Shown in pieces: positions 24,866-34,767 of a stretch of DNA of 64,000 bases. The stretch's first letter is position 1; every line of letters begins with the position of its first letter. The notes under the pieces are model-generated. The model saw only the letters and a list, made by a program, of their open reading frames with translations, made no database searches and had not been told where the DNA came from. Source of the DNA: Clostridiales bacterium (GTDB lineage Bacteria; Bacillota; Clostridia; Lachnospirales; Lachnospiraceae); assembly GCA_021202925.1 (NCBI GenBank), contig JAJQCD010000017.1, forward strand, positions 1 to 64,000, given 5' to 3'. The position numbers and the translations under genes were made by a program.

Positions 24866-25288
24866 TTATGCCAGATTCGACGGTCCAAATCCCACCGGTA
24901 AAAGCTCCGCAAGGGAATACACTTCATATTTCTCCTGGTTCACCGCAACAATAATCGCAAATTCTTCCGGATCACAGAATTCCATCATCACCTGACGGCA
25001 GACGCCGCAGGGTCCCGCTGAATCTGTCGGGACACCATTCTGCCCGCCCACAATGCAGATGGCGTCAAACTCCCGTACGCCCTCACTCACCGCCTTAAAG
25101 AAAGCCGTGCGTTCTGCGCAGATCGTCGGCGTATAGGCGGCATTCTCGATGTTGCAACCGGTATAAATCTCGCCATTTTTTGCCAGCAGAGCCGCTCCCA
25201 CATGAAAATGCGAGTACGGCGCATAGGAGTAATCCAGCTGACGCACAGCGATATCAATCAGTTCCTCTATACGTTCCGGTTTTTTCAT
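24866..25288 (-). CDS. cdd: Cytidine deaminase
   Basis: A 140-residue homotetrameric-type cytidine deaminase. The zinc and catalytic residues are visible: C57-A-E59 (catalytic Glu59) and P93-C94-x2-C97. It converts cytidine and deoxycytidine to uridine and deoxyuridine. The start MKKPERIEEL has a strong AAGGAGG site. It lies between argH and deoB on the same strand. Confidence 0.95.
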   Translation of the reverse strand: MKKPERIEELIDIAVRQLDYSYAPYSHFHVGAALLAKNGEIYTGCNIENAAYTPTICAERTAFFKAVSEGVREFDAICIVGGQNGVPTDSAGPCGVCRQVMMEFCDPEEFAIIVAVNQEKYEVYSLAELLPVGFGPSNLA

Positions 25289-25325
25289 AAAACATCTCCT
25301 CCTTTTAATAGAATAGCCGCCTGGC

Positions 25326-26699
25326 TTATTTCCCCAGATACTCTTTATACACTGCAAGCACCTGCTCCATCGCCTGACGCCCGGGCGCCCCGATGGTGGT
25401 CCGCTTCTCCACACAGGTCTTCATGCGGATGGCCTCGTAAATATCCGCCTCAAAAACCGGACTCACCGCACGGTATTCCTCCAGCGTCATATCATCCAGC
25501 GCAATTCCTTTTTCCAGGCAATGCAGCACCAGCTGTCCCACGATTCCATGTGCGTCGCGGAACGGAACACCGTGATTGACCAGATAATCCGCTACATCCG
25601 TGGCATTTGTGAAGCCATGCTTCGCGCTCTCCTCCATCACATCCTTGCGGAAGGTCATCGTCGCGATCATACCGGTAAACAGGGCCAGACACCCCTTCAC
25701 CGTATCGATCGCGTCAAAGGTCAGTTCCTTATCCTCCTGCATATCCTTATCATAGGCCAGCGGAATCCCCTTCATCACGGTCAGGATCGAGACCAGCGCA
25801 CCGTAGACCCGCCCGGTCTTGCCGCGCACCAGCTCCGCAATATCCGGATTCTTTTTCTGCGGCATAATGCTGCTGCCAGTGCTGTAAGCGTCATCCAGTT
25901 CCACGAACCGGTATTCATTGCTGTTCCAGATAATGATCTCCTCGCTGAAGCGGCTTAAATGCATCGCGACCGTCGAGAGCGCGCTGAGCAGCTCAATCAC
26001 ATAATCCCGGTCAGAAACCGAATCCATACTGTTAAGCGTCGGTCCGTCGAACCCCAGAAGCTCCGCCGTATACGCCCGGTCAAGCGGATAGGTCGTCCCC
26101 GCCAGCGCCCCGCTTCCCAGCGGACAGGTATTCATCCGCCGACGGATATCCGCCAGCCGGCTCCGGTCACGGACAAACATCTCAAAATACGCACCCATAT
26201 GATGCGCCAGGGTCACTGGCTGCGCCTTCTGCAAATGCGTAAAGCCAGGCATGAAGGTGTCCAGGTTCTCCTCCATGATCGCATACAGAGCCTCCAGAAG
26301 CGCCTTCACCAGACCATCGATCTCGTCGATCTCATCCCGGCAGTAAAGCTTCATGTCCAGCGCCACCTGATCGTTGCGGCTGCGCCCCGTATGCAGACGC
26401 TTGCCCGCCTCTCCAATCCGCTCCGTAAGAACAGCCTCCACGAAGGAATGGATATCCTCATGCTCCTTCGTAAATACCAGCTTTCCCTCATCCAGATCTC
26501 TGCATATTCCCTCCAGGCCATCTGTAATCGCCCGGGCGTCCTCCTCCGAGAGGATGCCCTGCTTCGCCAGCATGGTCGCATGCGCAATGCTCCCCCGGAT
26601 ATCCTGATGATAAAACTTCTGATCAAAGGAAAGCGACTCATTAAAATTGTGTACCAGCTGATTCTCTTCCTTAGTAAAACGTCCGCCCCATAATTTCAT
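25326..26699 (-). CDS. argH: Argininosuccinate lyase
   Basis: A 457-residue member of the fumarase/aspartase superfamily that splits argininosuccinate into arginine and fumarate. Visible: MKLWGGRF start, HTGRSRNDQVA (about 103-113), HLQKAQPVTLAHH, and the superfamily signature GSSIMPQKKNPD with the catalytic Ser loop. GAGGAG lies 11 nt before the ATG; a GTG four codons upstream overlaps that site and is unlikely. It starts 8 nt after the YfhO gene. No argG is in the window. Confidence 0.95.
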   Translation of the reverse strand: MKLWGGRFTKEENQLVHNFNESLSFDQKFYHQDIRGSIAHATMLAKQGILSEEDARAITDGLEGICRDLDEGKLVFTKEHEDIHSFVEAVLTERIGEAGKRLHTGRSRNDQVALDMKLYCRDEIDEIDGLVKALLEALYAIMEENLDTFMPGFTHLQKAQPVTLAHHMGAYFEMFVRDRSRLADIRRRMNTCPLGSGALAGTTYPLDRAYTAELLGFDGPTLNSMDSVSDRDYVIELLSALSTVAMHLSRFSEEIIIWNSNEYRFVELDDAYSTGSSIMPQKKNPDIAELVRGKTGRVYGALVSILTVMKGIPLAYDKDMQEDKELTFDAIDTVKGCLALFTGMIATMTFRKDVMEESAKHGFTNATDVADYLVNHGVPFRDAHGIVGQLVLHCLEKGIALDDMTLEEYRAVSPVFEADIYEAIRMKTCVEKRTTIGAPGRQAMEQVLAVYKEYLGK

Positions 26700-26707
26700 G
26701 GTATCTA

Positions 26708-29470
26708 TCACTCCTCATCTGTTCTATTCTCGTCCCAGTCATCCTCATCCATATCCTCTTCCTGGTCCGCATATCTCCGATACATCCATTCCCCCAGCGT
26801 GATCACCGCCAGAAGAACCACACTTCCGGCCGTCAGCATGCGCCCGACAGCCAGCCCCTCCGGAAAATAATCCATCACAACCGTGTGGCTCCCCGGAGTC
26901 AGCCGCACGCCGAGGAAGGCCCCGATCATTGGAAAAGTGGGTTGTTCTACGCCATCCACCGTTACCGTCCAGCCACGGTCATACGGAATGGTCGTCATCA
27001 GATACTCCGTCTCCCCGCAGGAAATCGTCCCCTCCAGATGGGTATCCGTCCAGCTTTCAAGCTGCCAGGACGCTTCAGACAGGGCGGCCCAGAGTTCCCT
27101 CAGACCATCCTCAGAGAAACGATACACGCTTGCATTCAATGCCTCTGACGTATCCTGTCCGGTCAGCGTCACTTCCTCGCCTGCGTAACAGTATCCCAGC
27201 TCCACGAAAAATCCCCGGTCCACATTGGAGACCGTCCGGTTCATCAACATTGTCGAGACCGAAACCTTTTCTACCTTCTTATTGCCGATGAACGCATAAT
27301 ATTCTCCGTTCTCTTCCGGATAAAAGGTCACGCTTCTTGCATCCGCCTCGACGTCCAGCGCTGTCTCCAGCACAACCGGCGCACCCACCGCATCAGCCAG
27401 ACTGTTCTGAACATCCGCCGGATTGTCAAAATCCAGATTCCACCGGCTTTCAAAATCCACCGGAACCGCAAAACCGGGCGGCAGGGTATATACATTTTCG
27501 TACAGATACGTATCCCCCTCCCTGGCCACAAAGCGTCGAAGTTCCGAAGCCTCCGGTTCCTCCGAATAGAGCCCGTATTTCACGGAAAACAGGGAATCGA
27601 CCAGTGGTGTACTGCCCGTAATGCTGTAAGCATTCGTCGACGACTCGCAGCCCAGCTTCCGGAACAGCTCCGACAGATTCGCATTCGCCGTCGATGAGAA
27701 CAGCGATACAGACGGGAAATGCATCCATGCGCCGTCATTCTTCGTCTTCCGCGAGACCTTCTCTATCCGGAAAAAGCTGTCATTCGGCACGATCGATGCG
27801 ACAAGCGCCTCCACGTCGGCGTTGTCCTCCGTATAGGCCGTCCGGCTCGTGGTTGTCACGCTGGTCACCGTCGTGTTGATGCCCGCCTCCACGGCGACCA
27901 CTGCCAGCGTGTACAGGATGGCCGCCTGCCTGAAGCGAGGCCCCTTCCGATACAGAGCAATTCCGCCCAGATACAGACTCAGAAACAAAATCGCCACATA
28001 AAACACAAGAAAATGGAAATCTTTCTCCGTCACCAGCTTCTGCGCCATCAGCACAAAAATCACCGCCGCCGCAAAGGCGGTCGTCACCTGCTTCCAGGAC
28101 GTTTCTTCCAGGTACATATACGACCGGTAACACATAAGCAGCACCAGCAGAATATAGATATACGACTGTCGGCAGGGCAGGCTGTTGGGATAGTGAAATC
28201 CATGCCAGATAAAATTCAGCACATTAATGGAGAAGCTCGCAAAAAACAACAGGAGGATGATACAATAAACGGCCTTTTCCTTCGCGGAAATCCTGCGGCT
28301 TTGCAGGTACAGCACAAACAGCATCAGCACCGCAACGCCGCAATACAGATTCGGCCAGTGTTCCAGGCCGATTTCCACCTCCACATTGCCGATGTGGCGC
28401 GCAATCATATCAAAAATCGGGAAATACTGGCTATAAGTCTTTGGGAAACTGATCTCACCGGACGCCGTCATCTGCAGCGCATAGATCTCCGGCAGAAGCA
28501 CCAGTGCCGCAAGCCCGCCTGCCAGCAGCGAATTCACCGCAAACCGGAAGCTCCTGCCGATGAATTTCTCCCAGCCCATATCCTCATCCAGTACCAGCAG
28601 CGCGATAAAATAAATCACCATGAACAGGCAGGTCATAATGGAGATATAGTAATTCGACAGGATGGAACACCCCAGCGTCAGACAGTACAGAAGTCCCTTC
28701 CCATCTCTCACCAGGCGCTCCAGACCCAGCATCACCAGCGGAAAGAGGATGATGCAGTCCAGCCACATAATGTTCCAGCTGTAGGCCGCCATATACCCGG
28801 ACAGGGCATAAAAGATCCCGAAATAGGCAACGCCAAAATCCCCTGTTCCACAATGCTTTCGCAGATAATATGCCATTGACAGACCGCTCAGGCCAATCTT
28901 CACCACAATGGAATACGTCATGAATTCGATCACATAACGCGCCGGACACAAAAGCAAAAGCCAGTTGAACGGGCTGGCCAGATAATATGCATACAGGGCG
29001 GAAAAATTCACTCCCATGCCCACATCCCAGCTGTACAGCAGGCTTCCTCCGGTACTCAGCTTATACTTGAATTCCGAAAAGAAAGGGGCGTATTGATGAT
29101 ACATATCCGTCCGCAGAAACGTCTCTTCACCGAACGGGAAAATTCCGCGCTGGATAAAAATCACAACCATAATGATAACCGGAATCAGAAAAGCCGCAGC
29201 CAGGCCTTCCCAGACCCGAATCGGTGCTGCTCCATCCTCTCCGACCGACCGGCCCTCTGCCCGGTCCGGCTCTCTGTTTCCCTGTCCGGTCTGCTCTGTC
29301 TGTCCGGTCTGCTCTGTCTGCCCGGTCTCATCCGGCATCCCCGGCTCGTCCGCTTTCCCGGCCTGCCTTCCCACTCCCGGGGGACGCTCCGACGCGGCAA
29401 TTGCCGCATCCATCTCATCCAGGAGCTGCGCCACGGTACTCCTGCGCGACTCCATCCTCTCGTCCGTCAT
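26708..29470 (-). CDS. YfhO-family polytopic membrane protein
   Basis: A 920-residue protein with a cytoplasmic N-terminus of about 90 residues, then about a dozen transmembrane segments, and a large extracytoplasmic C-terminal domain before one last membrane helix. The loop FLRTDMYHQYAPFFSEF and the SGYMAAYSWNIMWLD stretch are characteristic of YfhO proteins, GT-C-like membrane proteins that glycosylate cell-wall teichoic acids in Bacillus. The N-terminus holds a short tandem repeat, TEQTGQ. The gtrA gene directly upstream fits undecaprenyl-phosphate-sugar supply. The start is uncertain: ATG at 29470 has AAAAGGA about 12 nt upstream, while an ATG at 29536 overlaps gtrA and has no site. Confidence 0.85.
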   Translation of the reverse strand: MTDERMESRRSTVAQLLDEMDAAIAASERPPGVGRQAGKADEPGMPDETGQTEQTGQTEQTGQGNREPDRAEGRSVGEDGAAPIRVWEGLAAAFLIPVIIMVVIFIQRGIFPFGEETFLRTDMYHQYAPFFSEFKYKLSTGGSLLYSWDVGMGVNFSALYAYYLASPFNWLLLLCPARYVIEFMTYSIVVKIGLSGLSMAYYLRKHCGTGDFGVAYFGIFYALSGYMAAYSWNIMWLDCIILFPLVMLGLERLVRDGKGLLYCLTLGCSILSNYYISIMTCLFMVIYFIALLVLDEDMGWEKFIGRSFRFAVNSLLAGGLAALVLLPEIYALQMTASGEISFPKTYSQYFPIFDMIARHIGNVEVEIGLEHWPNLYCGVAVLMLFVLYLQSRRISAKEKAVYCIILLLFFASFSINVLNFIWHGFHYPNSLPCRQSYIYILLVLLMCYRSYMYLEETSWKQVTTAFAAAVIFVLMAQKLVTEKDFHFLVFYVAILFLSLYLGGIALYRKGPRFRQAAILYTLAVVAVEAGINTTVTSVTTTSRTAYTEDNADVEALVASIVPNDSFFRIEKVSRKTKNDGAWMHFPSVSLFSSTANANLSELFRKLGCESSTNAYSITGSTPLVDSLFSVKYGLYSEEPEASELRRFVAREGDTYLYENVYTLPPGFAVPVDFESRWNLDFDNPADVQNSLADAVGAPVVLETALDVEADARSVTFYPEENGEYYAFIGNKKVEKVSVSTMLMNRTVSNVDRGFFVELGYCYAGEEVTLTGQDTSEALNASVYRFSEDGLRELWAALSEASWQLESWTDTHLEGTISCGETEYLMTTIPYDRGWTVTVDGVEQPTFPMIGAFLGVRLTPGSHTVVMDYFPEGLAVGRMLTAGSVVLLAVITLGEWMYRRYADQEEDMDEDDWDENRTDEE
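29283..29328 (-). repeat. 18-bp tandem repeat in the YfhO gene
   Basis: Two identical 18-bp units (29283-29300, 29301-29318) and a partial third with one mismatch encode Thr-Glu-Gln-Thr-Gly-Gln repeats in the disordered N-terminus. Copy changes would keep the reading frame. Confidence 0.85.
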
Positions 29471-29535
29471 AAACCACTCTTGTCCTTTTCCTGCGCAACG
29501 GTTCCGAACTTCCCTGTTCTGCATATACGGAATCA

Positions 29536-29955
29536 TCACTTAAAGATAAACAGCTTGCTGAACAGATAATTCAGAACCAGCGAAATCGCCGATACCACAA
29601 TCTTACAAATCATATCCTGCCGGATACCCAGTCCATCCACCATCCCAATCATTGCCACCATCGTAAACACTCCGGTCGCCGCCCGGCAGACCACAAACGG
29701 CGCAAATTCGGACCAGACCTTCTTTGGGTGCAGGTCCAGACTCTGAAAGACAAACACCTTATTCGTCACAAAAGCGAACAGAACCGCCGCCACCCAGGAC
29801 AGAGCCGTCGCCACCCGATAGTCCACGCCAGCACGCCGCATCAGCCAGTAGCTGATCCAGTCAACCAGTGTCGTCAGCACGCCAAAAATCAGATACGACA
29901 CCGTCTCCCGGTTCACAAATCTGCTCCATATTCGTTCCCACAAACGACCAATCAT
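29536..29955 (-). CDS. GtrA-family membrane protein
   Basis: A 139-residue protein with four transmembrane helices and the GtrA motifs YLIFGVLTTLVDW, ALSWVAAVLFAFVTNKVFVF and VLNYLFSKLFIF. GtrA proteins are thought to move polyprenyl-phosphate-linked sugars across the membrane for glycosyltransferases acting outside. GGAG lies 5 nt upstream of the ATG. It is first in line with the YfhO glycosyltransferase-like gene, which supports a joint role in envelope glycosylation. Confidence 0.9.
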   Translation of the reverse strand: MIGRLWERIWSRFVNRETVSYLIFGVLTTLVDWISYWLMRRAGVDYRVATALSWVAAVLFAFVTNKVFVFQSLDLHPKKVWSEFAPFVVCRAATGVFTMVAMIGMVDGLGIRQDMICKIVVSAISLVLNYLFSKLFIFK

Positions 29956-30043
29956 CCTGTCTCCATTCCCTGAACGGACCGGCTTTTATCACGCCGGTTT
30001 TATCACAAAACAATTATAGGACATGACTCAGAAAAAGTAAACC

Positions 30044-30088
30044 AAAAGAGAGGAGATCACCGGAAAAAGCGGCAATCTCCTCTCTTTT
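30044..30088 (-). terminator. Terminator of the aspS-gatCAB-aminotransferase operon
   Basis: A perfect 14-bp stem (30044-30057 with 30075-30088) follows the aminotransferase stop by 8 nt. The arm itself ends in TTTT on the minus strand and further T-runs follow. Its symmetry would let it act in both directions. Confidence 0.88.
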
Positions 30089-30096
30089 TACAGGCC

Positions 30097-31398
30097 TTAT
30101 GCCTCAGCGGCTTTGCGGTCAACAATCAGCTTTTCCATGCTTACCAGCTTCACACAGAGCGCAAACAATTTCATGGCAACCTTCAGATCATCTAATGGCG
30201 GATACGACGGCGCGATACGAATGTTGCGGTCACGCGGATCCTTTCCGTAGGGGAAGGTCGCGCCGGCACCGGTCATCACCAGACCGGCCTTCTTGCAGCG
30301 GGCGACGATATGCTTCGCACAGCCATCCAGCGAATCAAAAGAAATGAAATATCCGCCGTTCGGCTTCGTCCAGGTACCGATCCCCAGTCCGCCCAGCTCC
30401 GTCTCCAGCGTCTCTTCCACGGCCTCAAATTTCGGACGAAGAATCTCCGCATGAAGCCGCATATGCTCCACCATGCCGTGAATATCCTTAAAGAAACGGA
30501 CATGGCGCAGCTGATTCACCTTATCATGGCCGATCGTCTGATACTGCAGCTGCTTCTCGATATCTTCCAGGTTGTTGCTCGACGCGGCAATGGCTGCGAT
30601 ACCGGAGCCGGGGAAGGTAATCTTCGAAGTAGAGGAAAACTTATACACCATATCCGGGTTGCCCGCCCGCTTGCATTCCGCCAGAATCTCAATCAGATGA
30701 TCCTGGTCATGATCATACAGGTGATGGATCCCGTAAGCGTTATCCCAGTAGATCCGGAAATCCGGAGCGGCCGGTTTCAGACGGGCCAGACGGCGCACCG
30801 TCTGATCGGAATAGCTGTTTCCGGTCGGATTGGAATACTTCGGCACACACCAGATGCCTTTAATGGAATCATCCTCCGCCACCAGCTTCTCCACCATATC
30901 CATGTCCGGTCCATCTCCCAGGAGCGGTACATTGATCATCTCAATCCCAAAATATTCCGTGATTCCAAAGTGGCGGTCATAACCTGGAACCGGGCAGAGG
31001 AATTTTACTTTATCCAGCTTGTACCAGGGTGTGCACCCCATGACCCCGTGCGTCATCGAACGGGAAACCGTATCGAACATGACATTCAGACTGGAGTTTC
31101 CATAGATGATTACATTTTCCGGAGCCACCTCCATCATATCGCCGATCAGGACCTTTGCCTCGCGGATACCGGTCAGCACACCGTAATTGCGGCAGTCCGT
31201 CCCATCCTCACAGATCAGATCCTCATCGCTGTTGAGCACATCCATCATCCCCATTGACAGATCCAGCTGCTCGGCACTTGGCTTCCCCCGGGACATATTC
31301 AGTTTCAGATCCTTCAACTGGTACTCTTTGTACTTTGCGGAAAGCTGTGACCGCAATGCCTGTAACTCTTCCAGGCTCAATTCTGCATATGGCTGCAT
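30097..31398 (-). CDS. Aspartate aminotransferase, AspT (subgroup Ic) type
   Basis: A 433-residue PLP enzyme with an atypical N-terminus, KLNMSRGKPSAEQLDLS, and PLP-site elements CVPKYSNPTGN, YWDNAYGIHHLYD and the Schiff-base Lys in FSSTSKITFPGSG. This matches the AspT group of aspartate aminotransferases (as in Corynebacterium), distinct from classical AspC. It would interconvert oxaloacetate/glutamate and aspartate/2-oxoglutarate. GAGGAGG precedes the ATG. It is the last gene behind aspS-gatCAB, 40 nt after gatB and before a strong terminator, so the T-box likely controls aspartate supply as well as tRNA charging. Confidence 0.85.
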   Translation of the reverse strand: MQPYAELSLEELQALRSQLSAKYKEYQLKDLKLNMSRGKPSAEQLDLSMGMMDVLNSDEDLICEDGTDCRNYGVLTGIREAKVLIGDMMEVAPENVIIYGNSSLNVMFDTVSRSMTHGVMGCTPWYKLDKVKFLCPVPGYDRHFGITEYFGIEMINVPLLGDGPDMDMVEKLVAEDDSIKGIWCVPKYSNPTGNSYSDQTVRRLARLKPAAPDFRIYWDNAYGIHHLYDHDQDHLIEILAECKRAGNPDMVYKFSSTSKITFPGSGIAAIAASSNNLEDIEKQLQYQTIGHDKVNQLRHVRFFKDIHGMVEHMRLHAEILRPKFEAVEETLETELGGLGIGTWTKPNGGYFISFDSLDGCAKHIVARCKKAGLVMTGAGATFPYGKDPRDRNIRIAPSYPPLDDLKVAMKLFALCVKLVSMEKLIVDRKAAEA

Positions 31399-31438
31399 GG
31401 CTTACATCCTCCTCTTTTCCTTCATACTGTCTGCATCA

Positions 31439-32875
31439 CTATCTGCTCATCATTTCCTCCACCAGACGGTTGACCACCGCCGGGTCGGCCTTTCCCTTCA
31501 TCGCGCGCATGGTCTGGCCAACGATAAAGCCCATGGCCTTTTTCTTACCGGCTTTGTAATCCACCACCGACTGTGGATTCTTTAACAACAGTTCCTCAAT
31601 GGTCTGTCTCACCGCACCCTCGTCGTTTACCACCTTCAGGCCATGCTCTTCCACATAGACTTCCGGATCAACGTCGTCACGGAAAATCGCTTCAAATACG
31701 CTTCTCGCCACCGTCCGGTTGATGACATTTTTTTCTACCAGGTCGATCAGTTTTGCCAGATTTGCCGGTGTAAAATCCAGATCCTCCGGGTCCTTCTCAG
31801 CCTCCTTTAACAGACGCATCGCGTCGGTCATCAGCCAGTTGGAAACATCCTTCGGCCGGCCACACTGCGCCACAGTTTCCTCAAAAATGTCTGCCAGATG
31901 CTTCGAACCGGTCAGGATATCCGCATCATAAAGCGGCAGACCATATTCCTCCTGATAACGGGCCATCTTCTCCGGACGCAGTTCCGGCTGTGCCGCACGC
32001 ACCCGTTCCAGCCAGGCGTCACTGATCATCACCGGAACCAGATCCGGATCCGGGAAATAGCGGTAATCCTGCGCGTCTTCTTTGGAGCGCATCGCGTGAG
32101 AGGATTCCTTATTGTCATCCCAGCGGCGCGTCTCCTGAACGACCTTCTTCCCATCCTCCAGCAGTTCAATCTGACGTGTCCGCTCCCCTTCAATCGCCCG
32201 GGCGATGGCCTTGAAGGAATTCAGATTCTTCATCTCGGTCCGGGTGCCGAATTCCGTCGCTCCCGCTTCACGGACAGACAGGTTCACGTCGGCACGCATC
32301 GATCCCTCCTGCAGTTTGCAGTCCGAAGCGCCCAGATACTGAATCGTCATGCGCAGTTTCTCCAGGTAAGCGATGACCTCGTCGGCGCTTCGCATATCCG
32401 GTTCCGATACAATCTCGATCAACGGCACACCGCTTCGGTTGTAATCCACCAGAGAGCAGTCTCCCCACTCGTCATGAATCAGCTTGCCCGCATCCTCCTC
32501 CATGTGAATCTCATGAATGCGGACTTTCTTCTTGCCGGCCGCTGTCTCGATCTCCACCCAGCCGTCGTGACAGATCGGCAGATAGAGCTGGGAAATCTGA
32601 TAATTCTGCGGATTATCCGGATAAAAATAGTTCTTGCGGTCAAATTTACAATACTGGTTGATGCCGCAGTTGGTCGCCAGACCGACCGCCAGGGCATATT
32701 CCACCACCTGCCGGTTAAGCACAGGGAGAGAACCAGGCATGCCGGTACAGACCGAACAGGTATGCGTATTCGGCGCGCCGCCAAACGCCGTCGAACAGCC
32801 GCAGAAAATCTTGGTCTTCGTCGCCAGCTCCACATGAACCTCCAGGCCAATCACCATCTCATACTGTCTGCTCAT
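31439..32875 (-). CDS. gatB: Asp/Glu-tRNA amidotransferase subunit B
   Basis: A 478-residue kinase/tRNA-binding subunit of GatCAB. Visible: MVIGLEVHVELATKTKIFCGC, the zinc cysteines CGC...CSVCTGMPG, KNYFYPDNPQNYQISQ, EEDAGKLIHD, and the C-terminal YqeY-like helical domain ending MGFIVGQTMRAMKGKADP. It phosphorylates Asp- or Glu-tRNA before amidation. Its ATG, with AAGGAGG, lies inside the last codons of gatA (17-nt overlap), implying coupling. Confidence 0.97.
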   Translation of the reverse strand: MSRQYEMVIGLEVHVELATKTKIFCGCSTAFGGAPNTHTCSVCTGMPGSLPVLNRQVVEYALAVGLATNCGINQYCKFDRKNYFYPDNPQNYQISQLYLPICHDGWVEIETAAGKKKVRIHEIHMEEDAGKLIHDEWGDCSLVDYNRSGVPLIEIVSEPDMRSADEVIAYLEKLRMTIQYLGASDCKLQEGSMRADVNLSVREAGATEFGTRTEMKNLNSFKAIARAIEGERTRQIELLEDGKKVVQETRRWDDNKESSHAMRSKEDAQDYRYFPDPDLVPVMISDAWLERVRAAQPELRPEKMARYQEEYGLPLYDADILTGSKHLADIFEETVAQCGRPKDVSNWLMTDAMRLLKEAEKDPEDLDFTPANLAKLIDLVEKNVINRTVARSVFEAIFRDDVDPEVYVEEHGLKVVNDEGAVRQTIEELLLKNPQSVVDYKAGKKKAMGFIVGQTMRAMKGKADPAVVNRLVEEMMSR

Positions 32876-34397
32876 TTACTCTGCCTCCTTTCCCGAACGC
32901 ATCGGTTCGCACCCGGGCGGGATCAGGCGTACCAATGCTGTGCGCGATCGCAGGCGCCTGATAACTCCGGCTCCGTTCAAACGCATACCCGGCGCGAATG
33001 ATATTCTTCTCCCGGAAGCAATCCCCGATCAGCTGCAGGCCGATCGGAAGTCCCTGTGCATCGATGCCGCAGGGCACGGTCATGCCCGGAAGACCTGCCA
33101 GGTTCACGGAAATAGTATAAATATCGCCCAGATACATCTGCAACGGATCGCTTAAGGATTCGCCCAGCTTTGGCGCGGTCGTCGGCGCCGCCGGTCCCAG
33201 AATCACGTCATACTTCTCAAACGCACGGACAAAGGCCTGTTTGATCAGCGCCTTTGTCCGCAATGCCTTCAGATAATAGGCGTCATAATAACCGCTGCTG
33301 AGGACAAATGACCCCAGCATAATTCTCCGTTTGACCTCCGGCCCGAAGCCCTCGGAACGGCTTTTCTTGTACATGTTGTGAAGGCCCTCATATTCTCTGG
33401 CCCGATAGCCGTACTTGACCCCGTCGAAACGGGACAGATTGGAACTGGCCTCCGCCGATGCGATCACATAATACGCCGGAATCGCGTATTCCACCAGGCT
33501 CAGATCAAACTCCTCCACGATTGCGCCCTTCGATGCAAGCACCTCTGCCGCATCCAGAATCGCTTTCTTTACCTCCGCGTTCAGGCCATCCCCCAGATAA
33601 TCCTTCGGAATCCCGATCCGCATCCCCTTCACATCGTCCACCAGGGCGGATGTAAAGTCCGTATCTTCCCGCTTCAGAGAGGTACTGTCCTTCCCGTCAT
33701 AAGTCGAAATAATCTCAAGAATCGTCGCGCAGTCCGTGACATCCTTCGCAATCGGCCCGATCTGATCCAGCGAGGAGCCATAGGCAATCAGACCATAACG
33801 GGAAACCGTGCCATAAGTCGGCTTAATGCCGGTTACACCGCAGAAGGAACTCGGCTGGCGAATGGAACCACCCGTATCCGAACCCAGTGCATAAAAGCAC
33901 TCATTTGCCGCAACCGCCGCGCAGGAACCACCGGAAGAGCCGCCCGGCACATGGGCCGTATTCCAGGGATTCTTCGTCTCCCCGAACGCGGACGTCTCCG
34001 TGGTGCTTCCCATGGCAAATTCATCCATGTTGGTCTTACCGAGAATCACCGCGCCCGCCTTTTCCAGGTTGGTCACTGCCTCCGCCGTATAGGTCGGCAC
34101 GAAATTGTACAGAATCTTCGAACTACAGGTCGTCAGCAGTCCTTCCGTACACATATTATCCTTGATCGCCACCGGCACACCGGCCAGCGGGCCCGCGAGT
34201 TCGCCCGTCTCGATCTTTTTCTGAACCGCTTCCGCTCTCGCCTTTGCGCCTTCCTCATCAATCGTCACATAACAGTTGAGCGTCGACTCCAGCGCTTTCA
34301 TCTGGGCCAGCGTCTCTCTCGTCGCCTGCACGGCGGTCACTTCGCCCGCTTTTATCTTCCTGCCGAGTTCCACGGCTGTTAAATCCAGTAAGCTCAC
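32859..34397 (-). CDS. gatA: Asp/Glu-tRNA amidotransferase subunit A
   Basis: A 512-residue amidase-signature enzyme that releases ammonia from glutamine for the GatB active site. The Ser-cisSer-Lys triad elements are present: Lys in GVPVAIKDN, GGSSGGSCAAVAA, and the nucleophile Ser in GSDTGGSIRQP. Full length. It begins 10 nt after gatC and overlaps gatB. Together with aspS it makes Asn-tRNA(Asn), and with glutamyl-tRNA synthetase it makes Gln-tRNA(Gln), replacing AsnRS and GlnRS. Confidence 0.97.
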   Translation of the reverse strand: MSLLDLTAVELGRKIKAGEVTAVQATRETLAQMKALESTLNCYVTIDEEGAKARAEAVQKKIETGELAGPLAGVPVAIKDNMCTEGLLTTCSSKILYNFVPTYTAEAVTNLEKAGAVILGKTNMDEFAMGSTTETSAFGETKNPWNTAHVPGGSSGGSCAAVAANECFYALGSDTGGSIRQPSSFCGVTGIKPTYGTVSRYGLIAYGSSLDQIGPIAKDVTDCATILEIISTYDGKDSTSLKREDTDFTSALVDDVKGMRIGIPKDYLGDGLNAEVKKAILDAAEVLASKGAIVEEFDLSLVEYAIPAYYVIASAEASSNLSRFDGVKYGYRAREYEGLHNMYKKSRSEGFGPEVKRRIMLGSFVLSSGYYDAYYLKALRTKALIKQAFVRAFEKYDVILGPAAPTTAPKLGESLSDPLQMYLGDIYTISVNLAGLPGMTVPCGIDAQGLPIGLQLIGDCFREKNIIRAGYAFERSRSYQAPAIAHSIGTPDPARVRTDAFGKGGRVNEQTV

Positions 34398-34407
34398 GTC
34401 GTCCCTC

Positions 34408-34701
34408 CTACTCTACCGTCTTCGGCGCCACAAACTGTCCGTCCTTCTTCTCCGGCGCGTTGCGGATCATGTTCTCACGGTCGTCCCCGTTGGTCACCAC
34501 GTCCTCCCGGAATACATTGTTCACCGGGAACACATGGGACATCGGTTCCACGCCGCCCGTATCCAGTTCGTTCAGCTTATCAATATAATCCAGCATCCGC
34601 CCCATGTCTTTCTTCGCGTCTTCCTTTTCCGCCTCCGAAAGCTCCAGCTTCGCCAGAATTCCGACATACTCGATCGTCTCATCGCTGATGATATTTGCCA
34701 T
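34408..34701 (-). CDS. gatC: Asp/Glu-tRNA amidotransferase subunit C
   Basis: A 97-residue protein that wraps around and stabilises GatA-GatB. It has the family pattern [21 protein letters not shown], the [12 protein letters not shown] helix, and the C-terminal [16 protein letters not shown] followed by [23 protein letters not shown] precedes the ATG at 34701; six further upstream codons are open but lack a site. Confidence 0.95.
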   Translation of the reverse strand: MANIISDETIEYVGILAKLELSEAEKEDAKKDMGRMLDYIDKLNELDTGGVEPMSHVFPVNNVFREDVVTNGDDRENMIRNAPEKKDGQFVAPKTVE

Positions 34702-34767
34702 CTGATACTCCTTTCCCTTCATCCGGCCATTGACCCGGCCCTTCAGAAACCCTCCGGCTTCTCTCCG

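Noticed and set aside
29536-29539. YfhO start overlapping the gtrA stop
   Set aside because: No ribosome site precedes it, whereas the ATG at 29470 has AAAAGGA upstream; still uncertain.
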